Shown here: positions 48,629 to 60,175 of the stretch, one piece after another
How positions within the stretch are numbered: the stretch's first letter is position 1
Layout: each line of letters starts with the position of its first letter
NCBI GenBank assembly: GCA_036417435.1
Contig: CM070901.1
Location: 6,608,001-6,672,000, forward strand
Direction: 5' to 3'
DNA length: 64,000 nucleotides
From: Inia geoffrensis
Taxonomy: Eukaryota > Chordata > Mammalia > Artiodactyla > Iniidae
Made by a program: the position numbers and the translations under genes
Notes under the pieces: generated by a model
Database searches by the model: none
Seen by the model: the letters and a program-made list of their open reading frames with translations, nothing else
Told to the model about the DNA's origin: nothing

Positions 48629-50169
48629 TTATTTTTATAATTATAAAGTAAAACACTCTTTTGATATCCACGTATAGATTAAAGTGTGAAGAGATTCAGG
48701 AAACATTCTACTAAAGATTGACATTTTGATAGATTATAGGTCCAAAATTTTCAAAATATTTATTACTTCAAAAAGAATAGAATTGCCAAATTATCAGCTT
48801 ACCAACTTAGTCTCAAAGGATGTTACGGAACAGCAGTATTTTTTCATGAATTAGTCTGAAAAAAATGAGAGGAATATGTAAAAATCAGAAAGAAAGATGC
48901 TGGCTCACTGGGATTCTAAAAATAACATAGCAGGCATTTCCTGCTGAACACCAGCAAACTTTTCCTGAAAATTTAGACTCATATATAAAAATACTAATTG
49001 AAATATTATTTCCAAGTAGGTAATTTATACATTGACACCAAACCTCCCATCTATTTCCCCAAAATACAATTAAAATAGCAAAACATGCATATAGACACAC
49101 ATACACCTACAAAACCATCTGTTGTGTTTACTCTGACCACCAAAGTATCTATGCTGTTAACAATTGCTTTGTATGTTTATAATAACATTTCTCTTTTCCC
49201 TTGCTCTCTTCTCCACAAATTTATCCAGCATATTTGAGTCTTTTGATACTCGCTGTACACATTAACAGAAGTATGGATTAAGTGTGCAAGGAAATGTGGA
49301 AATACATTCTGAACAAACACACATTTGCAAAAATCATGACACAGAGTATGACACTGTGATGCCTTTCCTAAAGCAAACAACATCCAAGACAGACACACCT
49401 ATATGGATACAGAGTGAGTTTTTCAAATAGCTACATACAATTTCTAGTTGCTACCAACTGAATTTAGAATACAATTCTAAACTTTTCCTCTATATATATT
49501 TAATATTTTATATATATTTTGAGACAAAATATAAATGTTTTTATGTAAACATTAGTCAAAAACACTGAACTGAGAAATATGTATGGTCTATGATATATTG
49601 TGATAAAAATCCAAGCATTAGTCTACTGGATTACATACTGACACAGAAGGAAATTTTTTGTCTACTTTTATATCTGCTCAAGGATTTGGAACTGACAGTA
49701 CATACATACATCACATTGAGAAAACAGAATAACAGGGACAGAAAGTTAAAGCCTTGCTAAAGGACAAAAAGTGGATATATATTAAGAAGTGCTTGGACAT
49801 CAACAAAGATATTGATATTTAATTTTACACACAGTGATAGCAATAATGCCAGCTAACTCCCTTGATTCAAGTTTGACATGTTCCGAAGCAATATTTACAA
49901 ATACTTATCTTGCAAAGTAATTATTAGGAGCACTTCTCATAAATATGTTTATGTATTATAAAATTTCCCTCCTCAAGTCAGACCACCTGGGATAAAATCC
50001 TATGTCACATGACATTCAATAAACTGAGAATTTACCATGCCTTTGTTAAATAGCCTATAATTCACATAACAACATTTAGCTCTCAAGGTGATTCTGAATA
50101 TTAACTTAGCTAAAGAGGGTCTGGTTTACAATCCAACAGGATAATAAGTCTCAAGAAACATTAACCCCC
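48629..50169. other. AT-rich non-coding DNA
   Basis: No gene or recognised repeat between two CHR SINEs. Confidence 0.5.
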
Positions 50170-50355
50170 GGGCTTCCCTGGTGGTGCAGTGGCTGAGAGT
50201 CCACCTGCCAATGCAGGGGACACTGGTTCGTGCCCCGGTCCTGGAAGATCCCACATGCCGCAGAGCGGCTGGGCCCGTGAGCCATGGCCGCTGAGCCTGG
50301 GTGTCCAGAGCCTGTGCTCCGCAACAAGAGAGGCCAAAAAAAAAAAGAAAAAGAA
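50170..50355 (+). mobile_element. CHR-type SINE, 3'-shortened
   Basis: Starts 'gggcttccctggtggtgcag'. It goes straight from 'aacaagagaggcc' into the A-rich tail, so the usual 'acaacagtgagaggcccgc' segment is missing. The duplication is aagaaacattaacccc (50153-50168) and, with one A lost, aagaaacattacccc (50356-50370). The shortening may be a deletion between the two 'gagaggcc' words. Confidence 0.92.
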
Positions 50356-50565
50356 AAGAAACATTACCCCCAACCCTACTTATCCTCTTCCACTTTGGCT
50401 ATGCTTAGGTTGGAAGTTTGCAAACAAATTTTATAATTTGTTCTACTGAAAGTAAATTCTTATTCATCATTATTCTTGCAAACTTGTTTAAAGCCCCATA
50501 TCTAATTGTATGTAAATGCATATATGTCTCTTCAGTTTCCAATTTAGGGAATGAAAGCTTTTTTA

Positions 50566-50702
50566 CAACGCACCTTTCTATGATCAATTAAGCAAAATAC
50601 ACTTTTTTCCAAAGCCTATTTAAGTTTTCCAACGCACTTTTCTATGATCAATTAAGCAAAATACACTTTTTTCCAAAGCCTAAAAAAATACACTTTTTTC
50701 CA
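50566..50702 (+). repeat. 64-bp tandem duplication plus partial third unit
   Basis: The 53-bp core from 'caacgcac' to 'aaagccta' occurs at 50566-50618 and again at 50630-50682 with one mismatch (period 64 bp). A third partial piece, 'aatacacttttttcc', follows at 50687-50701. Near-identity of the copies points to a recent duplication. Confidence 0.9.
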
Positions 50703-50849
50703 GCCTTAGTGGATTTTTTTTTTCAGTTGTTGCACAGATTTTTCTCCTCAAGAACAACAAATGTACTTCCAGTTTCTAGTTCTGCATATAAGGAGCCTGG
50801 AAGTTGTCATGCTACCCTAAAAACAGGTTTTAAAAAAACAGAACAAATC

Positions 50850-52107
50850 TGAACAGACTGAAAAATCAACAACTCTTCTTGGATCCAGAAGAGAGGGGAG
50901 AACACAAAAAAACTACTACCCTCAAGACAGGAGAGACAAACAGGCAAATGCATACAGGCAGGCACATCTTACCAAAGCAGAAACTCAGGAACAGAACCAC
51001 GGAGGAACCAGTGCCAAGGTAGGAAGATCTGTACCATAATTGATGAATTGCTGGAGGCTCAGTGCCAAGTCTGAGAGTTAAAAACTCCACAAATTTATCT
51101 CTAGGAGCTTAACAAGGTTCCCATTTTAAATATCAGAGCAAAATCCTTTCCAGCTTCTATCAGGAGGCTGAGGAAAGAAACCATTTTGAAATACGCCAGA
51201 AGATTCTGTTTTTCTTAATAAGGAGTGCCCTCAGCATAAACTAGTTAACCAGAGCCTAACCTACTGGGGTATTACCAGAGCCTCACTGACCTCGGGAAGG
51301 GAAATAACCAACTGCACCTGGTTCTAGCCTTCCATGCGGGGAGGAGGAATAAACAACTCTAGCCCACTCTAGCTATCCTGACCCAGCTGAGAGGGAGAGA
51401 AAAAGCTGAGAAACACAGTTTACAGTCTGTAGGCATCCACTAAAAGCTAAGACCTAATCAGCATAGAACTACAGAATGCTTCATCTCCTCTCACACTTCA
51501 CCACCACATTACCAAAGGTCTATTGAGAGCAGTTCCATTTACCCAGTGCATCACATCTGGTTATCATGAAAAACAAAAAATGGAAATGCATACCAAAAGG
51601 CAAAGACACAATTTAAAGAGATAGAGCAAGCATTGGAACCAGGCATGGCAGGGATATTGGTATTATTAGACTGGGAATTGGAAAGAACTGTGATTAATAT
51701 GCTAAGGGCTCTAATGGATAAAGTAGACAGCATGCAAAAACAGATGGAAAATATAAGCAGAGAAGTGGAAATCCTAAGAACGAACCCAAAATAAATGCTA
51801 GAGATAAAAAAGAGTGGAACAGAAATAAAGACTGCCACTGATGGGCTTGCTAGTAGATTGGGCACAGGTGAAGAAAGAATCTGCACTAGAGAATATATCA
51901 CTAGGATCCTCAAACACTGAAAAGCAAAGAGAACAGTGACTGAAAAAACGGAAGTGAGATTCCAAGGACTGTGGGACAACTACAAAAGATACACATGTAG
52001 ATGGAGAAGAAAAAGAGAAAAAAAAAACCAGAAGAAATATTTGAACCATAATTGATAATTTCTCCAAATTAATATCTGACACCAAAGATCCAGAAAACTT
52101 GGAGTAT
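50850..52107 (+). mobile_element. Ancient L1M: 5' UTR and start of ORF1
   Basis: 'ggatccagaagagaggggag', 'caggcaggcacatcttacca' and 'gatgaattgctggaggctca' belong to an old L1M 5' UTR. 51560-52100 is ORF1 ('agggctctaatggataaagt', 'aacagatggaaaatataagc'). ORF1 is broken by stops. The element is interrupted by an LTR at about 52108 and resumes near 52727. Confidence 0.82.
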
Positions 52108-52726
52108 TGACAGAGCTGCTCCAGGTGTTTGTTCAAAAGCCTGCAACTCCCACCTTTAGCAGGAGTTAACATAAATCTTTAAGTTAAGGGGTCCAGAGAC
52201 AAGAAAGGAAGCTACAAACAAACAAAAAAACCCAGATGGAACCAGCTGGGACCAAGATGATGATACATCTGACCTCCAACAGACCCTGAGTCTCATTATA
52301 TACGATTTTACTACATGAGCACATTAAATGACACACCTACCGGCGGCCAGGACTGGACATTAAGGACCATAAAAGTGTAAAAAGAGGGTGGTGCCTACTC
52401 CATCGTGGAAAAAGCCCGACCCCTGTCCCACAGACTAATGCAGATGCCTTCCCATCATCAGCCTCACTCCTCCTCTCTTGGGCTTTACTCTTTGTAATTA
52501 AATCACTCTCTCCAGGTGGAGAAGTTAATCTGTGAACTTAGTTCCTGAGTCTCCATTCTTTGGCCACTGAATCAAGTTTGTGCTGTGTCGATCTCAGCTT
52601 CAGTTTTGTTATTCGCTTGCTCAAACCCCAAAGGAAAAAGAACCGTCCTACGCAGAGGCAGAGAGCCTCGGCTGCCCAGGCTGGGGCCCGAGCAGGGTCC
52701 ATTTGACCCAATTTGGTGACAAGAGG
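52108..52726 (+). mobile_element. Solo LTR of an endogenous retrovirus, class I-like
   Basis: A block foreign to the L1M around it. It has LTR traits: a TATA-like 'ccataaaag' at 52370, a poly-A-signal-like 'aattaaa' at about 52497 and a GC-rich 3' part. There is no retroviral gene on either side, so it is a solo LTR left by recombination. The limits are approximate, because no clean target duplication could be matched. Class I assignment is a guess from general layout. It has no coding capacity. Confidence 0.65.
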
Positions 52727-53948
52727 ACACCAAGAAGGATAAATATAAAAAAAGATTATACCTCAGCACATCTTTTTTAAAAATAAAGAAAAATCTTCTA
52801 AAAGAAGCCAGAGGAAAAATACACTTTAGGTAGAGAAGAATAAAGATAATAACATCCAACTTCTCTTCAGAAAACATGAAAGCAAGAAGAGAAAAAACAG
52901 AAATATTTAAGGTGTTGAGAGAAAACAACCACCAAATTAGAATTCTGTAGGCTGTGAAATTATCTTTCAGATGTAAAGGAGATATAAAGACTTTTGTGGA
53001 CAAACAAGACTAGAGGGAATTTGGTGCTAGTGGACTTGCCTTAAGAGAAAAGTTAAAAGAAGTTCTATAGAGAGAAGGAAAATAATGTAGGTTAATAGGT
53101 TATTACCCTGGATCTATATAAAGGAAGAGCATGAAAAAAGGAATACATAAAGATAAAATAGAAACTTTTATTTTTCTTATTCTTAATTGATCTAATAGAT
53201 AACTGTTCAAAATAAAAACAGTTATAATGTATTCAGTTATGTATGCTTATGTATATATTAAATATATATGCTTATTTATGCTTGTATATAAGTGAAAGGA
53301 TGACAGCAATGGTATAAGGGATGAGAGGAAGTCAGGGTTATTTTGTTTTTAAAAGTTGTGCATATTACACATGAAGCGGTGTAGTACTATTTGAAAGTGG
53401 ATTGGGATTAATTGCAAAGGTATATTGAAAACTCTAAGACAACCACTAAAAACAAAAAGTGAAAAAAGAAATACAAATGAAATATTAAAAGGAGAGAAAA
53501 TAGAATATTATATGCTCAAAAAAGCAGATGAACAAGGAGAGAAAATGGAATCATATAAAACTATAAAACGCCCAAAAGGAGTGAAGGACAAAAATAGGAA
53601 TAAAGAACAAGGGCAACAAAGAGAAAACAGTAACTAATACGGTAGGTATTAATCCAACTGTATTAATAATTACTTGGAATGTCAGTGGTCTAAATGTACC
53701 AATTGAAAGACAGAGATTGCTAGAGTGGATCAAAAACATGACTCGACCATATGTCATCTATAAGAAAACTCACTTTAAAAATAAAGACATACATAGATTA
53801 AGAGTAAATGGATGGAGAAAAATATGCCATGTTAACACTAAGGAAAAGAAAGCAGGAGTAGCTCTATTAATTTCAGACACAGCACACATCAAGGAAAGCC
53901 ATCAGGGACACAGAAGGATACCACATCATGATAAAGGGGCTAACTTTT
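52727..53948 (+). mobile_element. Ancient L1M continued: ORF1 end, inter-ORF, ORF2 start
   Basis: 'caccaagaaggataaatata' continues ORF1 exactly where the LTR cut it, then 'aaaatcttctaaaagaagcc' and 'ctgtgaaattatctttcaga'. 53090-53640 is the inter-ORF spacer. 53640-53948 begins the ORF2 endonuclease ('taattacttggaatgtcagt'). It is interrupted at 53948 by an antisense L1 and resumes at 57714. Confidence 0.85.
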
Positions 53949-54535
53949 AAAAAAATTTTATTGGAGTATAATTGCTTTAAATGTTGTGTTAGTTTCTGCT
54001 CAACAATGAAGTGAATTAGCTACATGTATACATATATCCCCTCCCTCATGACCTCTTTCCCACCCCATCTATGTAGTCACAGAGCACTGAGCTGAGCTCC
54101 CTGTGCTATACAGCAGGTTCCTACTACCTATCTATTTTACACATGGTAGTGTATTTAAGGCCAAACTAATCTCCCAATTCATCCCACTCTCCCTTCCACC
54201 TCCCATGTCCACACATCCACTCTCTATGTCTGCGTCTCTAATCCTGTCCTGCAAATAGGTTCATCTGTAGCATTTTTCTAGATGTCACATATATGTGTTA
54301 ATATACGATACTTATTTTTCTTTCTCACTTACTTCACTCTGTATGACAGACTCTAGGTCCAACCACATCTCTACCAATGACCAAATTTCGTTCCTGTTTA
54401 TAGATAATATTCCATTGTATATATGTACCACATCTTTTTTATCCATTCATCTGTCTATGGACATTTAGGTTGTTTCCATGTCATGGCTACTGTAAATAAT
54501 GCTGCAATCAACATTAGGGTACAGGTGTCTTTTTG

Positions 54536-54741
54536 TGTTTCTTTTTTTGCAGTATGCGGGCCTCTCACTGTTGTGGCCTCTCCTGTTGTGGAGCACAGGC
54601 TCCAGACACGCAGGATCAGCAGCCATGGCTCATGGGCCCAGCCACTCCATGGCATGTGGGATCTTCCCAGACCGGGGCATGAACCTATGTCCCCTGCATC
54701 GGCAAGCGGACTCTCAACCACTGCGCCACCAGGGAAGCCCC
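54536..54741 (-). mobile_element. CHR-type SINE, long form, antisense, third-level nesting
   Basis: Complement of a full long CHR SINE ending 'cgccaccagggaagcccc'. Flanked by a 15-bp duplication with one mismatch: acaggtgtctttttg (54521-54535) and acatgtgtctttttg (54742-54756). It lies in late ORF2 of the antisense L1, which itself lies in the L1M. Confidence 0.95.
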
Positions 54742-54759
54742 ACATGTGTCTTTTTGAAT

Positions 54760-57600
54760 TATGGTTTTCTCAGGGTATAAGCCCTGTAGTAGGATTGCTG
54801 GGTCATATGGTAGGTCAATTTTTAGTTTTCTAAGGAACCTCCATACTGTTCTCCATAGTGGCTGTGTCAATTTACATTCCCACCAACAGTGCAAAAGGGT
54901 TCTCTTTTCTTCACACCCTCTCCAGCATTTATTGTTTGTAGGCTTTTTGATGATGGCCACTCTGACCAGTGTGCGGTGCTACCTCATTGTAGTTTTGATT
55001 TGCATTTCTCTAATAATTAGTGATGTTGAGCAGCTTTTCATGTGCTTCTTGGCCATCTGTATGTTTTTTTTTGGAGAAATGTCTATTTAGGTCTTCTGGC
55101 CATTTTTTTGTTTGTTTTTTGTTTTGTATTTTTGCTATTGAGCTGCATGAGCTCTTTGTATATATTAGAGATTAATCCTTTGTCAGCTACTTCGTTTGCA
55201 AATATTTTCTCCCATTCTGAGGGTTGTCTTTTCACCTGGTTTATGGTTTCCTTTGCTGTGCAAAAGCTTTTAAGTTTCATTAGTCCCATTTGTTTATTTT
55301 TGTTTTTATTTTCATTACTCTAGGAGGTGGGTCAAAAAAGACCTTGCTGTGATTTATGTCAAAGAGTGTTTTTCCTGTGTTTTCCTCTAAGAGTCTTAAA
55401 GAGTCCGGTCTACCAGTTAGGACTTTAATCCATTTTGAGTTTATTTTTGTGTATGGTGTTAGGGAGTGTTCTAATTTCATTCTTTTACATGTAATTGTGT
55501 TTTCCCATCACCACTTATTGAAGAGGGTGTCTTTTCTCCATTGTGTATTCTTGCTTCCTTTGTCATAGATTAGGTGACCATACATGCGTGGGTTTATCCC
55601 TGGGTTTTCTATCCTGTTCCATTGATCTATATTTCTGTTTTTGTGCCAGTATCATACTGTCTTGATTACTGTAGCTTTGTAGCATAGTCTGAAGTCAGGG
55701 AGCCTGATTCCTCCAGCTCCGTTTTTCTTTCTCAAGATTGCTTTGGCTATTCGGGGTCTTTTGTGTTTCCATACAAATTATAAAACTTTTTGTTCTAATT
55801 CTGTGAAAAATGCCATTGCTAATTTGATAGGGATTGCATTGAATCTGTAGATTGCTTTGGATAGTATAGTCATTTTCATTATATTGATTCTTCCAATCCA
55901 AGAACATGGTATATCTCTCCAGCTGTTGTGTCATCTTTGATTTCTTTCATCAGTGTTTTATAGTTCTCTGAGTACAGGCCTTTTGCCTCCTTAGGTAGGT
56001 TTATTCCTAGGTATTTTATTCTTTTTGTGGCAGTGGTAAATGGGATTATTTCCTTAATTTCTCTTTCTAATCTTTCATTGTTAGTGTATAGGAATGCAAG
56101 AGATTTATGTGCATTAATTGTGTATCCTGCAACTTTACCAAATTCATTGATTAGCTCTAGTAGTTTTCTGGTGGCATTTTTAGGATTTTCTACGCATAGT
56201 ATCTTGTCATCTGCAAACAGTGACAGTTTTACTTCTTCTTTTCCAATTTGTATTCCTTGTATTTCTTTTTCTTCTCTGATTGCCATGGCTAGGACTTCCA
56301 AAAGTATGTTGAATAAGGGTGGACATCCTTGTCTTGTTTCTGATCTTAGAGGAAATGCTTTCATTGAAAATGATGTTTGCTGTGGATTTGTCATATATGG
56401 CCTTTATTATGTTGAGGTAAGTTCCCTCTATGCCCACTTTCTGGAGAGGTTTTATCATAAATGGGTATTGAATTTTGTCAAAAGCTTTTTCTGCATCTAT
56501 TGAGATGATCATATGGCTTTTATTTTTTAATTTGTTAATATGGTGTATCACATTGATTGATTTGCATATACTGAAGAATCCTTGCATCCCTGGGCTAAAT
56601 CCCACTTGATCATGGTGTATGATCCTTTTAATGTGTTGTTGGATTAGGTTTGCTAGTATTTTGTTGAGGATTTTTATATCTATGGTCATCAGTGATGTTG
56701 GTCGGTAATTTTCTTTTTTTGCATTATCTTTGTCTTATTTTGGTGTCAGGGTGATTGTGGCCTCATAGAATGAGTTTGGGAGTTTTCCTCCCACTGCAAT
56801 TTTTTGGAAGAGTTTAAGAGGATAGATGTTAGCTCTTCTCTCTCTGTTTGATAGAATTTTCCTGTGAGGCCATCTGGTCCTGAACTTCGGTTTGCTGGAA
56901 GATTTTTAATTACAGCTTCAATTTCATTACTTGTGTTTGGTCTGTTTATATTTTCTAATTCTTCTTGGTTCAGTCTTGGTAAGTTATACCTTTCTAAAAA
57001 TTTGTCCGTTTCTTCCAGATTGTCCATTTTATTGGCATAGCGTTGCTTGCAGTAGTCTCTTGTGATCTTTGTATTTCTGTGGTGTCATTTGTGAATTCTT
57101 CTTTTTCATTTCTAATTTTATTGATTTGAGTCCCCTCCCTTTTTTTTTTCTTCATGGGTCTGGCTAAAGGTTTATCAATTTTGTTCATCTTTTCACAGAA
57201 CAAACTTTTAGTTTTATTGATCTTTGCTATTGTTTTCTTCATTTCTATTTCATTTATTTCTGCTCTGATCTTTATGATTTCTTTCTTTCTACTAAATTTT
57301 GAATTTTTTTGTTCTTCTTTCTCTAGTCTCTTTAGGTGTAAGGTTAGATTGTTTGTTTGAGATTTTTCTTGTTTCTTGAGGTGAGATTGAATTGCTGTAA
57401 ACTTCCCTCATAGAACTGCTTTTTTGCTGTGTCCCATAGGTTTTGGGTCATCATGTTTTTGTTGTCATTTTTTCTATGTATTTTTTTATTTCCTCTTTGC
57501 TTTGTTCAGTGATCTCTTGGTTATTTAGTAGTGCATTGTTTAGCCTCCATCTGTTTGTGTTTTCTACAGTGTTTTTTTTTCCTTTAATTGTTTTCTAATC
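54760..57600 (-). pseudogene. L1 ORF2 remnant of the nested antisense L1
   Basis: Reading on the minus strand: 57027-56746 is the region before the fingers ('[20 protein letters not shown]'). 56689-56207 and 56394-55879 are reverse transcriptase blocks in two different frames, separated by a frame change near 56300. The FADD box is intact (complement of 56206-56217). 54960-54757 carries the Cys-rich motif ('[18 protein letters not shown]'). Several frameshifts and a SINE in the C-terminus make it non-functional. Confidence 0.88.
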
Positions 57601-57713
57601 TCATAGTGTTGTGGTCAGAAAAGATGTTTGATACAATTTCAATTTTCTTAAGATTTCTGAGGTTTGATTTGTCACCCAAGATGTGATCTATCCTGGAGAA
57701 TGTTTTTACAGAA

Positions 57714-60175
57714 GGCCTAACAATTCTTAACATGTATGTGCCTAACAGCAGAGCATCAAGCAATGTGAATCAAAAACTCATAGAGTTTAAAGATAAATAG
57801 ATGACCCCACTATCATAGTTGGAGACTTTAACACACCTCTGCAAGTAATGGACAGATCCAGAAAATCAATAAGGACACAGCTGAAATCACCAACACTATC
57901 AATTAAATGGATACCATTAACATCATACACTACTTTATCCAAGTACAGCAGCACACACATTTTTCTCAAGCACACATGAAACATTCACAAAGATAGACCA
58001 CATTGTGAGCCACAAAACACACCTTAACAAATTTCAAAGAACAGAAATAATGCAATGTCTGCTCTTAGACTACATGGAATTAAACCAGAAATAAATAGCA
58101 GGAAGATAACTGGATGATCCCTAAATACATAAAGATTAAACAGTACACTTCTAAATAACCCATGGGTCAAATGAAATCTCGAGAGAAATTTCAAAAATAT
58201 TTTTAACTAAATGAAAATGCAGAAACAACTTATCAAAATTTGTGGGATGCAGCAAATCAGTGCTTAGAGGAACTTTTATACAATTAAATGTACTAGATAA
58301 GTACTAAATGTACTAGATACTAGATAAGAAGAAAGATCTAAAATCCAAGTATATAAGAACTTTCCACCATAGAAAACTAGAAAAATAAGAGCAAATTAAA
58401 TTCAAAATAAGCAGAAGTTGAAAGCAGAAAATCACTAGGGAAAATCATTGGAACCAAAAGCTGATGCTTTGAAAAATTTGATAAAATTAATAAATTTTAG
58501 CCAGGATATCTAACACAATATTAAAGGAAAAGAACAAAGTTGGAAGAGTGACACTACCCAACTTTAAGATTTAATATAAAGCTACAGTAATCAAGACAAT
58601 GTGGTACTGGTGAAAGGATGAACTAATAGATCAATGGTATAGAATAGGAAGTCCAGAAATAGACACTGAGAAATATAGGACACTGATCTTTTACAAAAGA
58701 GCAATGGCAATAAAATGGAGCAAAGAAAGTTCCTTTAACAAATTCTCCTGGAACAACTCAACATCCACATGCAAAACAATGAATTTAGAAACAGACCTTA
58801 CACCTTTCTCAAAAATTAACTCAAAATGTATCATAGACCTAAATGTACGTGAAACTATAAAACTCCTGAAAGATAATGTAAGAGCAAACCTAAATGATCT
58901 CTGATATAGTGATGCTTGTACAACATCCATACAACCATAGGTAATGCCTATGGTGATGTTTTGACACAACACTAAGGAACAATCCACAAAGTAAACAAAT
59001 GATAAGCCAGGCTTCATTAAAATTAAAAAGATTTGCTCTATGAAAGTCAACGTAAAGAAAATGAGAAGACAAGCCACAGACTGGGAGAAAATCTTTGCAA
59101 AAAGACACATATGATAAAAGACTGTTATCCAAAATACACAAAGAACTTTTAAAACTCAACAACAAGAAAACAAACAGACTGCTGAAAAAAATGAGCCAAA
59201 TACCTAAACAGACACCTTACCGAAGAAGCTATACAGATGGCAAATAAGCATATGAAAATTTGCTCTACATCATATATCACCAGAGAAATGAAAATAACAA
59301 TGAGATACCACTATATATCTATTAGAATGCCCATAATCCAAAACACTGTGACAACATCAAATGCTGGTGAGGATGTGGAGCAACAGAAACTTTTACACAT
59401 TGCTGGTGGGGATGCAAAATGGTACAGCCACTTTGGAAGACAGTTTGACAATTTCTTACAATATGATACAGCAATTGTGCTCATTGATATTTTCCCAGAG
59501 GAGTTAACAATCTGTGTCCACAGAAAAACCTGTATATGGATGTCTATAAAAGTTTTATTCATAATAGCCCATACGTGTAAGCAACCATGATGTCCTTCAT
59601 TAGGTTTATGGTTAAACTGTGGTACATCCAGACAAGGAATATTATTCATGCTAAAAGGAAGTGATCAAGCCATGAAAGGAATGGAGGAAATTTAAAAGCA
59701 CATGCATAGTGAAAGAAGCCAATCTGAGATGGCTTCATACTGTGTTATTCCAACTATATGACATTCTGGAAAAGGCAAAACTATGGAGACAATAAAAGAT
59801 AAGTGGTTGCCCCAGGTAGTGGTGGGTGGGGAGTGGAGATGAATAGGCAGAGCACAGAGGATTTTTAGGGCAATGAAAATACTCTGTATGATATTATAAT
59901 AATGGAGGTATGTCATTACAAATTTTTCTAAGCCCATAGAATGTTCAACACTAGAAGTGAACCCTAAGGTGAACTATGGACTTTGGGTAACTATGACGTG
60001 TCAATGTAGGTTCATCCTTGGTAAAAAGATGTACCATTCTAGAGAATAATGTTGATAAAATGGGGGAGACTCTGCATGTGTGGGGGATGAGGGAATATGG
60101 GGAACGTCTGTAGCCTCCTCTCAATTTTATTATAAATCTAAAACTTTTTTTTTAATGTCTTAGAAAATAAAAAAT
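57714..60175 (+). mobile_element. Ancient L1M continued: ORF2 and 3' end
   Basis: 'taacaattcttaacatgtat' continues the endonuclease. 57960-58030 has 'cacaaagatagaccacattg'. Near 58500-58530 the sequence jumps from the linker ('aaaatttgataaaattaata') to late ORF2 ('agtgacactacccaacttta'), so the reverse transcriptase core is gone. 58560-59650 is late ORF2, including the open frame 59237-59590. The 3' UTR runs to about 60175. No young L1 3' UTR type is present. Confidence 0.83.
59237..59590 (+). pseudogene. L1M ORF2 C-terminal fragment, open for 117 codons
   Basis: The frame covers the ORF2 C-terminal region ('MANKHMKICSTSYITREMKI' at the start, 'IIAHTCKQP' at the end). The Cys-rich motif is lost: where younger copies have CWRGC, this one has NAGEDVEQQ. 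It has no start context of its own and is a decayed fragment. Confidence 0.75.

Larger units (their letters stand above)
53949..57713 (-). mobile_element. Antisense L1 (type A), 3.8 kb, nested in the L1M
   Basis: Starts with a type A 3' UTR complement and reads backwards through most of ORF2 to the endonuclease region, where it is 5'-truncated at about 57713. Without its SINE (54536-54741) it is about 3.56 kb. Imperfect duplications flank it: 'ggggctaac' at 53937-53945 and 'aaggcctaac' at 57713-57722. The split L1M reads continuously across these two points. Confidence 0.9.

Noticed and set aside
51551..52172. Two minus-strand frames of 142 and 124 codons, Ser/Phe/Leu-rich and membrane-like
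   Set aside because: They are antisense shadows of L1M ORF1 and its flank; A-rich sense sequence gives Phe/Leu/Ser-rich antisense frames.
52108..52726. Complete endogenous retrovirus
   Set aside because: No gag, pol or env sequence adjoins the LTR; the L1M resumes directly on both sides.
56027..56503. 158-codon plus-strand frame
   Set aside because: Antisense shadow of the reverse transcriptase in the minus-strand L1.
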